Positions 1 to 4,588 of a stretch of DNA of 6,918 nucleotides are shown in pieces. The notes under the pieces are model-generated. The model saw only the letters and a program-made list of their open reading frames with translations. It ran no database searches and had not been told where the DNA came from. Position 1 is the stretch's first letter; each line of letters opens with the position of its first letter. The stretch is from an uncultured Rothia sp. (GTDB lineage Bacteria; Actinomycetota; Actinomycetes; Actinomycetales; Micrococcaceae), in the NCBI GenBank assembly GCA_937935205.1, contig CALGXU010000250.1, positions 1 to 6,918 of the forward strand, given 5' to 3'. A program made the translations under genes and the position numbers.

Positions 1-22
1 GAACAGCAATAGACTTCTTCAC
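1..22 (-). CDS. Possible 5' end of a third signal-peptide protein (partial)
   Basis: Read on the minus strand, the last 22 bases before the window edge give GTG-AAG-AAG-TCT-ATT-GCT-GTT, which translates as MKKSIAV with a GTG start. It resembles the signal-peptide start MKKTTAV inside the neighbouring lipoprotein at 330-1043. A purine-rich stretch (AAAAGAGAAAC) lies at a plausible ribosome-binding distance upstream. The terminator-like hairpin at 216-271 would separate it from the upstream lipoprotein gene, leaving about 190 nt for its own promoter. Only seven codons are visible, so this is an inference; the next bases to the left should show a hydrophobic stretch and a lipobox if it is right. 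A chance match is a real alternative. Confidence 0.4.
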
Positions 23-179
23 TGTAGTTTCTCTTTTCTGTATGCGCCGCTCTGCAACGGCGCAGTGCGTAGTGTGGTTGACCTGTACTCCGGTATGCCC
101 GGCGTACGCTTTCATGCTAGCACCGCGACCTGGAAGCTCCCTGAGATAGTGTACCGTTTCCCATCCCCCGCTTTTCACG

Positions 180-209
180 GGTCTTCTCAGCTCTACTGGT
201 CTTCTCAGC
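180..209. repeat. 12-bp direct repeat, 18-bp period
   Basis: GGTCTTCTCAGC occurs at 180-191 and again at 198-209. It lies just beyond the hairpin at 216-271 and shares the TCTTC string with the hairpin arm. No function is evident. Confidence 0.7.
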
Positions 210-215
210 GCGGCT

Positions 216-271
216 TGAAGACGCAAAGCGCCCCGCACGCATCACGTTCGGATGCGCACGGGGCGTCTTCA
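216..271 (-). terminator. Large hairpin, likely terminator of the 330-1043 lipoprotein gene
   Basis: Arms TGAAGACG...CCCCG...CGCATC (216-247 with bulges) and GATGCG...CGGGG-CGTCTTCA (251-271) pair over about 19 bp around a short loop. It lies about 60 nt past the stop codon of the minus-strand lipoprotein gene. The descending arm on the minus strand runs into CGCTTTGCGTCTTCAA, which is pyrimidine-rich but not a pure U-tract, so termination efficiency is uncertain. The core layout GCCCCGCAC-N15-GCGCACGGGGC recurs in the hairpin at 4290-4357. Confidence 0.6.
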
Positions 272-329
272 TACGTCACGGACTGTTAAGCTCTCGGAGC
301 GTCACTGGCCGTTGTTAGCTCTTACCAGC

Positions 330-1043
330 TTACTTGGGCTGTGCGGGCTTGACGGGGTTGACCTTAGCCTGTGCGGGCTTTGCGGGAACCTTCGGAGCCT
401 TCAGGTCTGCCTTCTCGCCGCCAACGATGGAGGTTACCTCACCGGATGCGTCCACGGTTGCCTGAACGCCAGCGTTGGTCTGGATGCTCCAGGAGCCATC
501 AGCCTTGACTGCGACCTGGCCGTTTGAGTCCTGGCGGCTCCAGGAGCCGTCAGCCTGTACAGCTACCTGACCTTCGTCACCCTGAATGGTCCAGCCGCCG
601 TCCTCAGAGACAATGACGTCGCCCTCAACAGTGGAGGAGGAGTTACCCTCGGAGTCCTTGGACTCAGCCTTGGTGCCCTTTTCGTCGGACTCTACCTTGG
701 AGGAGTTGCCCTCGGAGTCCTTAGCGTTCACGGAAGCCTTGCCGTCTGCGCCGACCTTCACGTCTGCGGAGTTACCTTCGCCGTCGTTAGCCTTGACGGT
801 GACGTTGCCGTCCTTGTCGACCTTCACGTCTGCAGTAGCGGAAGCGGACGCAGCCGAGGTGGTTGCAGCTGCAGAGGATGCCTTAGCCGATGCACTTGCG
901 GAAGCAGTTGCAGAAGCGGATGCGGATGCAGTCGCGGTGGTGGTGGAAGAGGACTGGGAGCCACATGCGCTCAGGCCCAGTGCGCCTGCAAAAGCGATGG
1001 ACAGGACCGCGGTGGTCTTCTTCATTGCGGGGGCGAATGCCAT
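330..1043 (-). CDS. Secreted repeat-containing lipoprotein, unknown function
   Basis: A 237-residue protein with a signal peptide (MKK core, hydrophobic residues about 11-24) ending in lipobox L24-S-A-C27, so Cys27 should be lipidated and the mature protein anchored outside the membrane. Residues 28-71 form an Ala/Ser/Thr-rich flexible linker. Residues 72-138 are polar repeats with two DSEGNSS copies and a related DGEGNSA. Residues about 143-202 carry 17-residue repeats with tryptophans at 151, 168 and 185 (motif ADGSW) and a degenerate fourth copy lacking Trp. The tail is Pro/Lys-rich and contains VNPVKP. The ATG at 1043 is chosen because AAGGAG lies 6 nt upstream; the Met at residue 7 is an alternative start. 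It is paralogous to the protein at 1260-2114, sharing the LGLSACG lipobox, the W repeats and the tail. There is no enzymatic motif; a structural or ligand-binding envelope role is speculation. Confidence 0.88.
   Translation of the reverse strand: MAFAPAMKKTTAVLSIAFAGALGLSACGSQSSSTTTATASASASATASASASAKASSAAATTSAASASATADVKVDKDGNVTVKANDGEGNSADVKVGADGKASVNAKDSEGNSSKVESDEKGTKAESKDSEGNSSSTVEGDVIVSEDGGWTIQGDEGQVAVQADGSWSRQDSNGQVAVKADGSWSIQTNAGVQATVDASGEVTSIVGGEKADLKAPKVPAKPAQAKVNPVKPAQPK
438..617 (-). repeat. 17-codon DGSW repeats (three copies plus a degenerate one)
   Basis: Encodes units of the form V-x-V-x-A-D-G-S/G-W with Trp at residues 151, 168 and 185, an exact 17-residue period. The DNA is also repetitive: AGGAGCC(A/G)TC starts at 491 and 542, 51 bp apart. 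Likely short beta-strand repeats by periodicity (inference). Confidence 0.85.
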
Positions 1044-1131
1044 TGTTTCTCCTTGTGGTTGTTGAGTATGGTGCGGCTAGTTGGCGACGTCTTCGCGTCG
1101 TGCGCGGGATCCGTTTGGGGTTCCCATAACG

Positions 1132-1163
1132 ATTATCGGTTTTAACCAACCGCGTTAATTCTA
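1132..1163 (-). promoter_or_regulatory. Candidate promoter -10 elements for the 330-1043 lipoprotein
   Basis: On the minus strand TAGAAT (1163-1158) and GATAAT (1137-1132) each match the -10 consensus at five of six positions and would give leaders of roughly 80-110 nt. Neither has a convincing -35. The second sits in a small palindrome, CGATNATCG, next to GGTT-TT-AACC, which might be an operator. Weak evidence. Confidence 0.3.
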
Positions 1164-1190
1164 TCGAGTTTGGGTGTGATTATCCGGGCG

Positions 1191-1232
1191 CGTGGGCGTT
1201 TATCCGCATTCTAGCGAGTGGGATAGCCCACG
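1191..1232 (-). terminator. Hairpin after the 1260-2114 lipoprotein gene
   Basis: CGTGGGC (1191-1197) pairs with GCCCACG (1226-1232), continued by TATCC/GGATA after a small bulge. It lies 28 nt past the minus-strand stop codon. No U-tract follows on the minus strand (a T-run follows on the plus strand), so if it terminates it would be of the U-less kind proposed for actinobacteria. Confidence 0.4.
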
Positions 1233-1259
1233 TTTTCATCCGGCTCGTCAGTCAGCTTT

Positions 1260-2114
1260 TTAGCGGCGGGGAGTGACGGGCTTGACGGGGTTCACGGTAG
1301 CACCGGCGGGCTTGACGGGTACTGCAGGTACCTGGAAGGAACCCTGTCCGGTCTGTTCCCAGGAGCCGTCAGCCTTCACGTCGACAACGCCGGGGGTTCC
1401 GACGAGCTCCCAGGAGCCGTCAGTCTTCACCTCTACGTTGCCGCTCGGACCGACGCGTTCCCAGGAGCCGTCAGCATCTACCTCAATGATGTCGCCGTTG
1501 GGGGCGTGGTAGGACCAGCCGCCATCAGCGTCAATCTGAATCATGGTGTAGCCGTTGGCTGCGCTGACGGTTCCACCATCGACGGTCACGGTGCCGTTAC
1601 CGGAGCCGTTACCTGCGCCGTTGGAGCCGCTCTTGGCTGCGGTTTCGCCAGCCTTTTCATCGACCTTTGCGGAGGAGCCGGAGCTGTTGGATGCCGAGCC
1701 GCCATTGACGGTTGCGTTGCCGTTTGCATCTGCGGTTACGCCGGTACCGTTGGCGCCGTTAACAGTCACGTTGCCGTTGGCGTCTGCAGTCACCCCAGTG
1801 CCGTCGGCACCGTTGACGGTCACGCCGCCTTCGGTGACCGTGACGGTGCCCTGGGAGCTGCTTGCGGTGGCGCTCGGGGAGGCTGCGTCGCTTGCCTTAA
1901 CGGTGACCTTGCCGTTACCTGCGTTAACTGCTGCATCGGCGGTGGAGGATGCCTTAGCGGTTGCAGTGGCGGTGGGTGCCGGGTTGGAGGTGTTCTGTGC
2001 ACCGCAGGCGCTCAGGCCCAGTGCTGCGATTGCCGCGATGGACAGTGCGGCTGCGCCGGTGCGGAGGCGGTGGTTGGTGGGCGGTGCGGAAGTACGCTGA
2101 GCATGGCGTGCCAT
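1260..2114 (-). CDS. Secreted repeat-containing lipoprotein, unknown function (paralogue)
   Basis: A 284-residue protein with a positively charged N-terminus, a hydrophobic segment at about 20-34 and lipobox L34-S-A-C37, so it should be a membrane-anchored lipoprotein. Residues 38-95 are an Ala/Ser/Thr-rich linker. Residues 102-137 are two near-identical 18-residue units (GADGTGVTADANGNVTVN type). Residues about 138-185 are a Gly/Ser/Asn-rich spacer. Residues 190-255 hold four W repeats with Trp at 200, 218, 235 and 252 (DGGW/DGSW). The tail carries PVKPAGATVNPVKP. The start at 2114 is supported by AAGGAG ending 8 nt upstream. The W repeats, the lipobox context and the tail match the protein at 330-1043, so the two arose by duplication. 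No catalytic or metal-binding motif is visible and function is unknown. Confidence 0.88.
   Translation of the reverse strand: MARHAQRTSAPPTNHRLRTGAAALSIAAIAALGLSACGAQNTSNPAPTATATAKASSTADAAVNAGNGKVTVKASDAASPSATASSSQGTVTVTEGGVTVNGADGTGVTADANGNVTVNGANGTGVTADANGNATVNGGSASNSSGSSAKVDEKAGETAAKSGSNGAGNGSGNGTVTVDGGTVSAANGYTMIQIDADGGWSYHAPNGDIIEVDADGSWERVGPSGNVEVKTDGSWELVGTPGVVDVKADGSWEQTGQGSFQVPAVPVKPAGATVNPVKPVTPRR
1350..1544 (-). repeat. 17/18-codon DGSW repeats (four copies)
   Basis: Four tandem units with Trp at residues 200, 218, 235 and 252. At DNA level AGGAGCCGTC recurs starting at 1361, 1412 and 1463, exactly 51 bp apart. The same decamer marks the repeats of the paralogue, so the two genes share recombination-prone sequence. 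Confidence 0.85.
1704..1811 (-). repeat. Two tandem 54-bp repeats encoding an 18-residue Gly/Asn/Asp unit
   Basis: Residues 102-119 and 120-137 differ at only two positions (D/N and V/A). The unit GTGVTADANGN is rich in small and polar residues and suggests an extended or beta-helical repeat. Confidence 0.85.
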
Positions 2115-2600
2115 GAGGGCTTCTCCTTGTGCGTCCCGGAGGGTCGATCGTCCGGGGTTTGTATGGTTGATTTTCCGGATGGGATGGGGCCGTTGTGTAT
2201 GGTGTGTGGCTTTTCCTTCGCCGGTGGTTCCAGCTTAGGGTGTGAGTCTAAGATTGAGCTTTAGTTTGCTGTGTTTAAGCTGTGTCCAGACGGCAATGTA
2301 TAAGTATTTTTCCCAGCGGGGTTTCATATTCGCGGTTTTTTCGCTTAGCTTATGCATAGCTTTCTTCTTAAATGTATAAATTTTCTTTATTTTTTCTGTA
2401 GTACATCAGAATTTCTCCCATGAAACCGGGCTACTTTCTGTGTTTTATAGCTCGAGTTGAGGGTTAGAGTCTTGAAGACCTACCTTGTGCGCGTTCACCA
2501 CCGCGTACACTCGCCCAGCCCCCGCCTCGCTATCTTCCCCACCTCGCTATCTCCCCCACCATGTATATCCTGAGACCAAGAGACAGCATCCGAACATAAT
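2115..2600. other. Long leader/intergenic region upstream of the second lipoprotein
   Basis: About 486 bases with no credible gene. From 2265 to 2455 it is clearly AT-rich against its surroundings, as expected for a promoter region. On the minus strand TTATACATT occurs twice (complement at 2295-2303 and 2371-2379). A possible -10 TAGACT (2250-2245, minus) sits in TTAGACTCA, a string also found before hupB. A 6-bp inverted repeat CCCGGA/TCCGGG (2135-2156) with a CGATCG-containing loop lies just before the ribosome-binding site. A tandem repeat lies at 2525-2558. I could not pick one promoter with confidence. Confidence 0.5.
2525..2558. repeat. Two tandem 17-bp repeats
   Basis: CCTCGCTATCTTCCCCA (2525-2541) is followed directly by CCTCGCTATCTCCCCCA (2542-2558), one mismatch. 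It lies just downstream of the HU terminator in the minus-strand direction. No function is evident. Confidence 0.85.
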
Positions 2601-2633
2601 AAAAGACCCCCACCGTAAAGGTGAGGGTCTTTT
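2594..2633 (-). terminator. hupB: Intrinsic terminator of hupB
   Basis: AAAAGACCCCCACC (2601-2614) pairs with GGTGAGGGTCTTTT (2620-2633) with one mismatch around the loop GTAAA. It begins 22 nt past the hupB stop codon, and on the minus strand the stem ends in GGGTCTTTTATTAT, a good U-tail. This is the clearest classical terminator in the window. Confidence 0.9.
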
Positions 2634-2655
2634 ATCAGATTCAAAGTCTCAAGAA

Positions 2656-2940
2656 TTACTTCTTAGCGACTGCTGCCTTCAGCTTGGAGCCTGCGGTCAG
2701 CTTCACGCCGTGACCGGCGGGAATCTGAATGGTTTCGCCGGTCTGCGGGTTACGGCCGGTACGAGCTGCACGGTCGGTGCGCTCGATTGCCATCCAACCG
2801 GGGATGGTGATCTTCTCGCCCTTGGAGACGGAAGACTCGAAAACCTGGAACACTGCGTCGAGGACTGCGTTTACGGTTGCCTGGCTCTTGCCAGACTTCT
2901 CTGCAACCTCTGCAACGAGTTCGGTACGGTTCTTAGCCAT
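2656..2940 (-). CDS. hupB: HU-family DNA-binding protein
   Basis: A 94-residue histone-like nucleoid protein that binds and bends DNA as a dimer. It shows the family layout: N-terminal helices (KNRTELVAEVAEKSGKS, then the VNAVLDAVFQVFESSV helix), the strand region KGEKITIPGWMAIERTDR with PGW where many HU proteins have GFG, then the signature arm AARTGRNPQTGETIQIPAG (residues 58-76) and the closing helix LTAGSKLKAAVAKK. Length is normal for a bacterial HU. It lacks the long Lys/Ala-rich C-terminal tail of mycobacterial HupB or Streptomyces HupS. The start is supported by GGAAGGGG 7 nt upstream. It lies 92 nt behind rpsN on the same strand, so it may be cotranscribed in part, but a plausible promoter lies in the gap and a strong terminator follows. 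The gene symbol follows family usage. Confidence 0.96.
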   Translation of the reverse strand: MAKNRTELVAEVAEKSGKSQATVNAVLDAVFQVFESSVSKGEKITIPGWMAIERTDRAARTGRNPQTGETIQIPAGHGVKLTAGSKLKAAVAKK

Positions 2941-2971
2941 TAGGGTGCCCCTTCCAGAGACTTAAGGTTTG

Positions 2972-3000
2972 AGTCTAAAGCGAGTGACCGTCGGTGACGA
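2972..3000 (-). promoter_or_regulatory. hupB: Candidate hupB promoter
   Basis: On the minus strand TCGTCA (3000-2995) and TAGACT (2977-2972) are separated by 17 nt, each matching the housekeeping consensus at four of six positions, and give a leader of about 25 nt. The -35 half overlaps a small 6-bp hairpin, CCGTCG/CGACGG (2988-3003). Moderate to weak evidence. Confidence 0.4.
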
Positions 3001-3032
3001 CGGAAAACCGTTTAGGAACTAAAATACCAGAT

Positions 3033-3338
3033 TTACCAGCTGGACTTGGTGATACCGGGCAGCTCGCCGCGGTGTGCCATCTCGCGGAAGCGCACGCGGG
3101 AGATACCGAACTTCTGGAAGGTACCGCGGGGGCGGCCGTCGATCTGGTCGCGGTTACGCACGCGAACGGGGGAAGCGTTGCGGGGCAGCTTCTGCAGTGC
3201 CACGCGTGCTGCTTCGCGCTCCTCGGGGGTAGCGTTCTCGTCGATCAGGGTCTTCTTCAGCGCGATACGCTTCTCGTTGTAGCGAGCGACGATGACCTTG
3301 CGCTGCTCGTTGCGAGCGATCTTGGACTTCTTAGCCAT
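3033..3338 (-). CDS. rpsN: 30S ribosomal protein S14, zinc-independent (C-minus) form
   Basis: A 101-residue S14 of the long type, binding 16S rRNA in the small-subunit head. It starts MAKKSKIARNEQRK and ends with the conserved block FQKFGISRVRFREMAHRGEL followed by PGITKSSW. There is no cysteine anywhere, so it lacks the two CxxC pairs of the short zinc-ribbon S14. ATG at 3338 lies 2 nt after the rpmG stop, and its ribosome-binding site GAGGAG is inside the last rpmG codons, so the two are translationally coupled. In many actinobacteria this form is a zinc-starvation backup under Zur. In some Micrococcaceae the spc operon is reported to lack an S14 gene, so here it could be the only copy; the window cannot decide. 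Confidence 0.96.
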   Translation of the reverse strand: MAKKSKIARNEQRKVIVARYNEKRIALKKTLIDENATPEEREAARVALQKLPRNASPVRVRNRDQIDGRPRGTFQKFGISRVRFREMAHRGELPGITKSSW

Positions 3339-3340
3339 TC

Positions 3341-3511
3341 TTAGCGCTCCTCTCGGAAGTCAACGTGCTTGCGGACGACGGGGTCGTACTTCTTCAGCAC
3401 CATGCGGTCGGGGTTGTTGCGGCGGTTCTTACGGGTCACGTAGGTGTAACCGGTGCCAGCAGTGGACTTGAGCTTGATGATAGGACGGAGGTCCTTAGCC
3501 TTGGATGCCAT
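3341..3511 (-). CDS. rpmG: 50S ribosomal protein L33, zinc-independent form
   Basis: A 56-residue L33 translated directly from the minus strand: it starts MASKAKDLRPIIKLKSTAG, continues TGYTYVTRKNRRNNPDRMVL and ends KKYDPVVRKHVDFREER. The GTGYTYVTRKNRRN and KYDP segments are typical of the family. It has no cysteine, so it is the C-minus form without the zinc ribbon. ATG at 3511 follows the tandem stops TAG-TAA of rpmB with no gap after the second stop, and GGGGAGAAG at the end of rpmB can act as its ribosome-binding site. It sits between rpmB and rpsN in the conserved actinobacterial order. Confidence 0.95.
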   Translation of the reverse strand: MASKAKDLRPIIKLKSTAGTGYTYVTRKNRRNNPDRMVLKKYDPVVRKHVDFREER

Positions 3512-3514
3512 TTA

Positions 3515-3751
3515 CTAGATCTTCTCCCCGCGTGCGATGATTTCTGCAACAACGGCATCGATGCCACGAGCATCGATCACCTTGATGCCCTTAGCGGACA
3601 CGTTCAGGGTTACCTTACGACGCAGCGAAGGAACCCAGTAGGTCTTCTTCTGAACGTTCGGGTCGAATCGACGCTTGTTGCGGCGATGCGAGTGCGAAAT
3701 GCTGTGTCCAAAGCCGGGAACAGCTCCGGTCACCTGGCAGACTGCTGCCAT
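3515..3751 (-). CDS. rpmB: 50S ribosomal protein L28
   Basis: A 78-residue L28, a large-subunit assembly protein. The N-terminal block CQVTGAVPGFGHSISHSHRR (residues 5-24) and the following NKRRFDPNVQ are diagnostic, followed by the strand-rich core TYWVPSLRRKVTLNVSAKG and the C-terminus IKVIDARGIDAVVAEIIARG. Only one cysteine (Cys5) is present, so the zinc-binding CxxC pairs of C-plus L28 are missing. It is the first gene of the rpmB-rpmG-rpsN unit, with a strong ribosome-binding site AAAGGAG 7 nt before the ATG. The closest family layout known to me is the mycobacterial rpmB2-rpmG1-rpsN2 set, which is repressed by Zur when zinc is plentiful. No clear Zur box is visible upstream here. Confidence 0.96.
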   Translation of the reverse strand: MAAVCQVTGAVPGFGHSISHSHRRNKRRFDPNVQKKTYWVPSLRRKVTLNVSAKGIKVIDARGIDAVVAEIIARGEKI

Positions 3752-3795
3752 GTTTCACTCCTTTATTGATTGACTTTTATGACGGTACGCAGTCG

Positions 3796-3823
3796 ATGTT
3801 ACTCGTGAGCGTCCCGCCACCAA
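3796..3823 (-). promoter_or_regulatory. rpmB: Candidate rpmB operon promoter
   Basis: On the minus strand TTGGTG (3823-3818), a 16-nt spacer and TAACAT (3801-3796) give a leader of about 37 nt before rpmB. Each hexamer is only a partial match to consensus. Confidence 0.3.
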
Positions 3824-4163
3824 TGTAGAAGCACCGGGTTATTCGCCGGGCTAGAGTGTTTGAGATCGTCACGTGGGTGAGAGGCCACGCATCGATCCCC
3901 GCCGCGGGAAAAACGGTGAAGCTTATTAGTGTCGAGAGGCGTTTCCACCACTACGAACAGCGTTAAATTCTAGGTAAATACGGGGGTTCGTGCAAGCCTG
4001 CACGCCGGATTTTGCCTTAAAAATCCGCGGAATCTCGGTGTTCTGGGCCGATTGCACCTCGTTTAAGTGAAGTGCTCGATTCGCGGATGCACGCCTGCCT
4101 TCGAGCAGCAAACATACCTATCCATTCTACCAAAAATGGGTGTTTTTGCAAGTCCAGATGTTT

Positions 4164-4423
4164 TTAAGGATTTCTTTAACGCCCCTAGTCAGGCGTTAAT
4201 GCGCCTTTTAAGAACGGATGTTCTCTATGTGACCGGGGATAAATTACACCGGTGAAATTCATGTTGTGAGATTAACAGCTTAAGCCGGATTTAAGCCCTA
4301 AACAGCCCCGCACCACCGACTCTTGCGGTGCGCACAGGGCTGTTAAACAGGCTTAAACACGCGTTTAAAGAGCTTTTAACTCTCGTTTTAATGCTTCCGC
4401 CCCGGTTTTAAAGGGCAGTTTAA
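4164..4423. repeat. Helically spaced TTAA/TTTAA motif array
   Basis: TTAA starts at 4164, 4176, 4196, 4208, 4272, 4280, 4291, 4343, 4353, 4365, 4376, 4388, 4408 and 4420, fourteen copies in 260 bp where chance would give about one. The gaps are 12, 20, 12, 64, 8, 11, 52, 10, 12, 11, 12, 20 and 12 bases, mostly near one, two, five or six turns of B-DNA. Most copies are part of TTTAA or TTAAR. The spacing is not a multiple of three, which argues against coding. The role is unknown. Confidence 0.6.
4290..4357 (-). terminator. Large hairpin, possible terminator of the upstream transcript
   Basis: TTTAAGCC (4290-4297) pairs with GGCTTAAA (4350-4357), then AACAGCCC with GGGCTGTT and CGCACC with GGTGCG, around a 12-nt loop with small bulges. 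It lies 218 nt past the SGNH hydrolase stop on the minus strand, where the GC-rich arm is followed by CTGTTTAGGGC, only a weak U-tail. The core shares the GCCCCGCAC-N-GCGCAC(A/G)GGGC layout with the hairpin at 216-271, so the two look like one terminator family. Confidence 0.45.
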
Positions 4424-4464
4424 GGGTTCGCAACGGTACGAGGAACGGCAGATTTACCGTCCCA

Positions 4465-4544
4465 GTTACGGCGTAGATGCGGGCACGAATACGGTACAGA
4501 TACAGCACAGGACACTCCCCCGGCGTACAGTTCTACGCCGTAAC
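4465..4544. repeat. Perfect 13-bp inverted repeat with a competing hairpin
   Basis: GTTACGGCGTAGA (4465-4477) is the exact reverse complement of TCTACGCCGTAAC (4532-4544), with a 54-nt spacer. The right arm can instead fold with CGGCGTA (4521-4527) as CGGCGTA-CAGTTC-TACGCCG (4521-4540). The two pairings exclude each other, the geometry of an attenuator or switch. On the minus strand this is the 3' untranslated region of the SGNH hydrolase gene. The spacer also holds several ACAG strings. Confidence 0.65.
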
Positions 4545-4557
4545 GTGCGCCTTCGGC

Positions 4558-4588
4558 ATTAGTTCTTAAAGGCGTTAGTTCTTAAGGC
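4558..4588. repeat. Tandem duplication of the end of the SGNH hydrolase gene
   Basis: TTAGTTCTTAA occurs at 4559-4569 and 4575-4585 in units of about 16 bp. On the minus strand this duplicates CTTAAGAACTAA, the last codons and stop (Leu-Lys-Asn-stop). The second copy lies just after the stop and would end a read-through at the same residues if in frame. Confidence 0.75.

Larger units (their letters stand above)
23..329. other. Intergenic region left of the first lipoprotein gene
   Basis: About 307 bases with no credible gene. It holds the terminator-like hairpin at 216-271, a 12-bp direct repeat at 180-209, and a short perfect inverted repeat TGCGCCG/CGGCGCA at 43-64 with an 8-nt loop and no U-tail on either strand. 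The latter would sit in the leader of the gene that may start at position 22. No convincing -10/-35 pair was found on the minus strand; TACACT (minus, near 155) and TAGCAT (minus, near 117) are weak -10 possibilities only. Short open frames on the plus strand here have no recognisable product. Confidence 0.6.
3824..4574. other. 750-bp non-coding region between the SGNH hydrolase gene and rpmB
   Basis: No credible gene, tRNA or mobile element. Short open frames of about 60 codons at 3926-4111 (minus) and 4067-4255 (plus) have no recognisable product and no ribosome-binding site I trust. The region contains a 6-bp hairpin CGTGCA-AGCC-TGCACG (3989-4004), an imperfect inverted repeat AATCCGCGGAATC / GATTCGCGGAT (4022-4089), the phased TTAA motifs (4164-4423), a large hairpin (4290-4357), the 13-bp inverted repeat (4465-4544) and a small tandem duplication at its right edge. 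AT content is higher than in the flanking genes between about 4120 and 4430. Its size and density of structure would allow a small RNA or a nucleoid-protein binding site, neither shown. Confidence 0.6.

Noticed and set aside
1180..1210. DnaA-box-like TTATCCGCA and TTATCCGGG
   Set aside because: Only two imperfect boxes, no AT-rich unwinding element beside them and no dnaA/dnaN neighbours, so not an origin.
586..2264. Long plus-strand open frames opposite the lipoproteins (586-1065, 1506-2264, 1555-2100)
   Set aside because: They are antisense shadows of repetitive, GC-rich coding sequence, with low-complexity products and no matching ribosome-binding sites; the minus-strand frames have lipoboxes and good ribosome-binding sites.
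2988..3003. 6-bp hairpin CCGTCG-GTGA-CGACGG after rpsN
   Set aside because: Too short and without a U-tail to call a terminator; it overlaps the candidate hupB promoter instead.
3865..3905. tRNA-like stretch ending ATCGATCCCCGCC
   Set aside because: It resembles the end of a T-loop, but no T-stem, anticodon arm or acceptor stem pairs with it on either strand.
3926..4255. Two open frames of about 60 codons between the SGNH hydrolase gene and rpmB
   Set aside because: No recognisable product, no trusted ribosome-binding site, and they overlap each other on opposite strands.
4253..4261. TGAAATTCA as a possible Zur half site
   Set aside because: Only a 9-bp palindrome and not the 15-bp Zur operator; it lies about 500 bp from rpmB.
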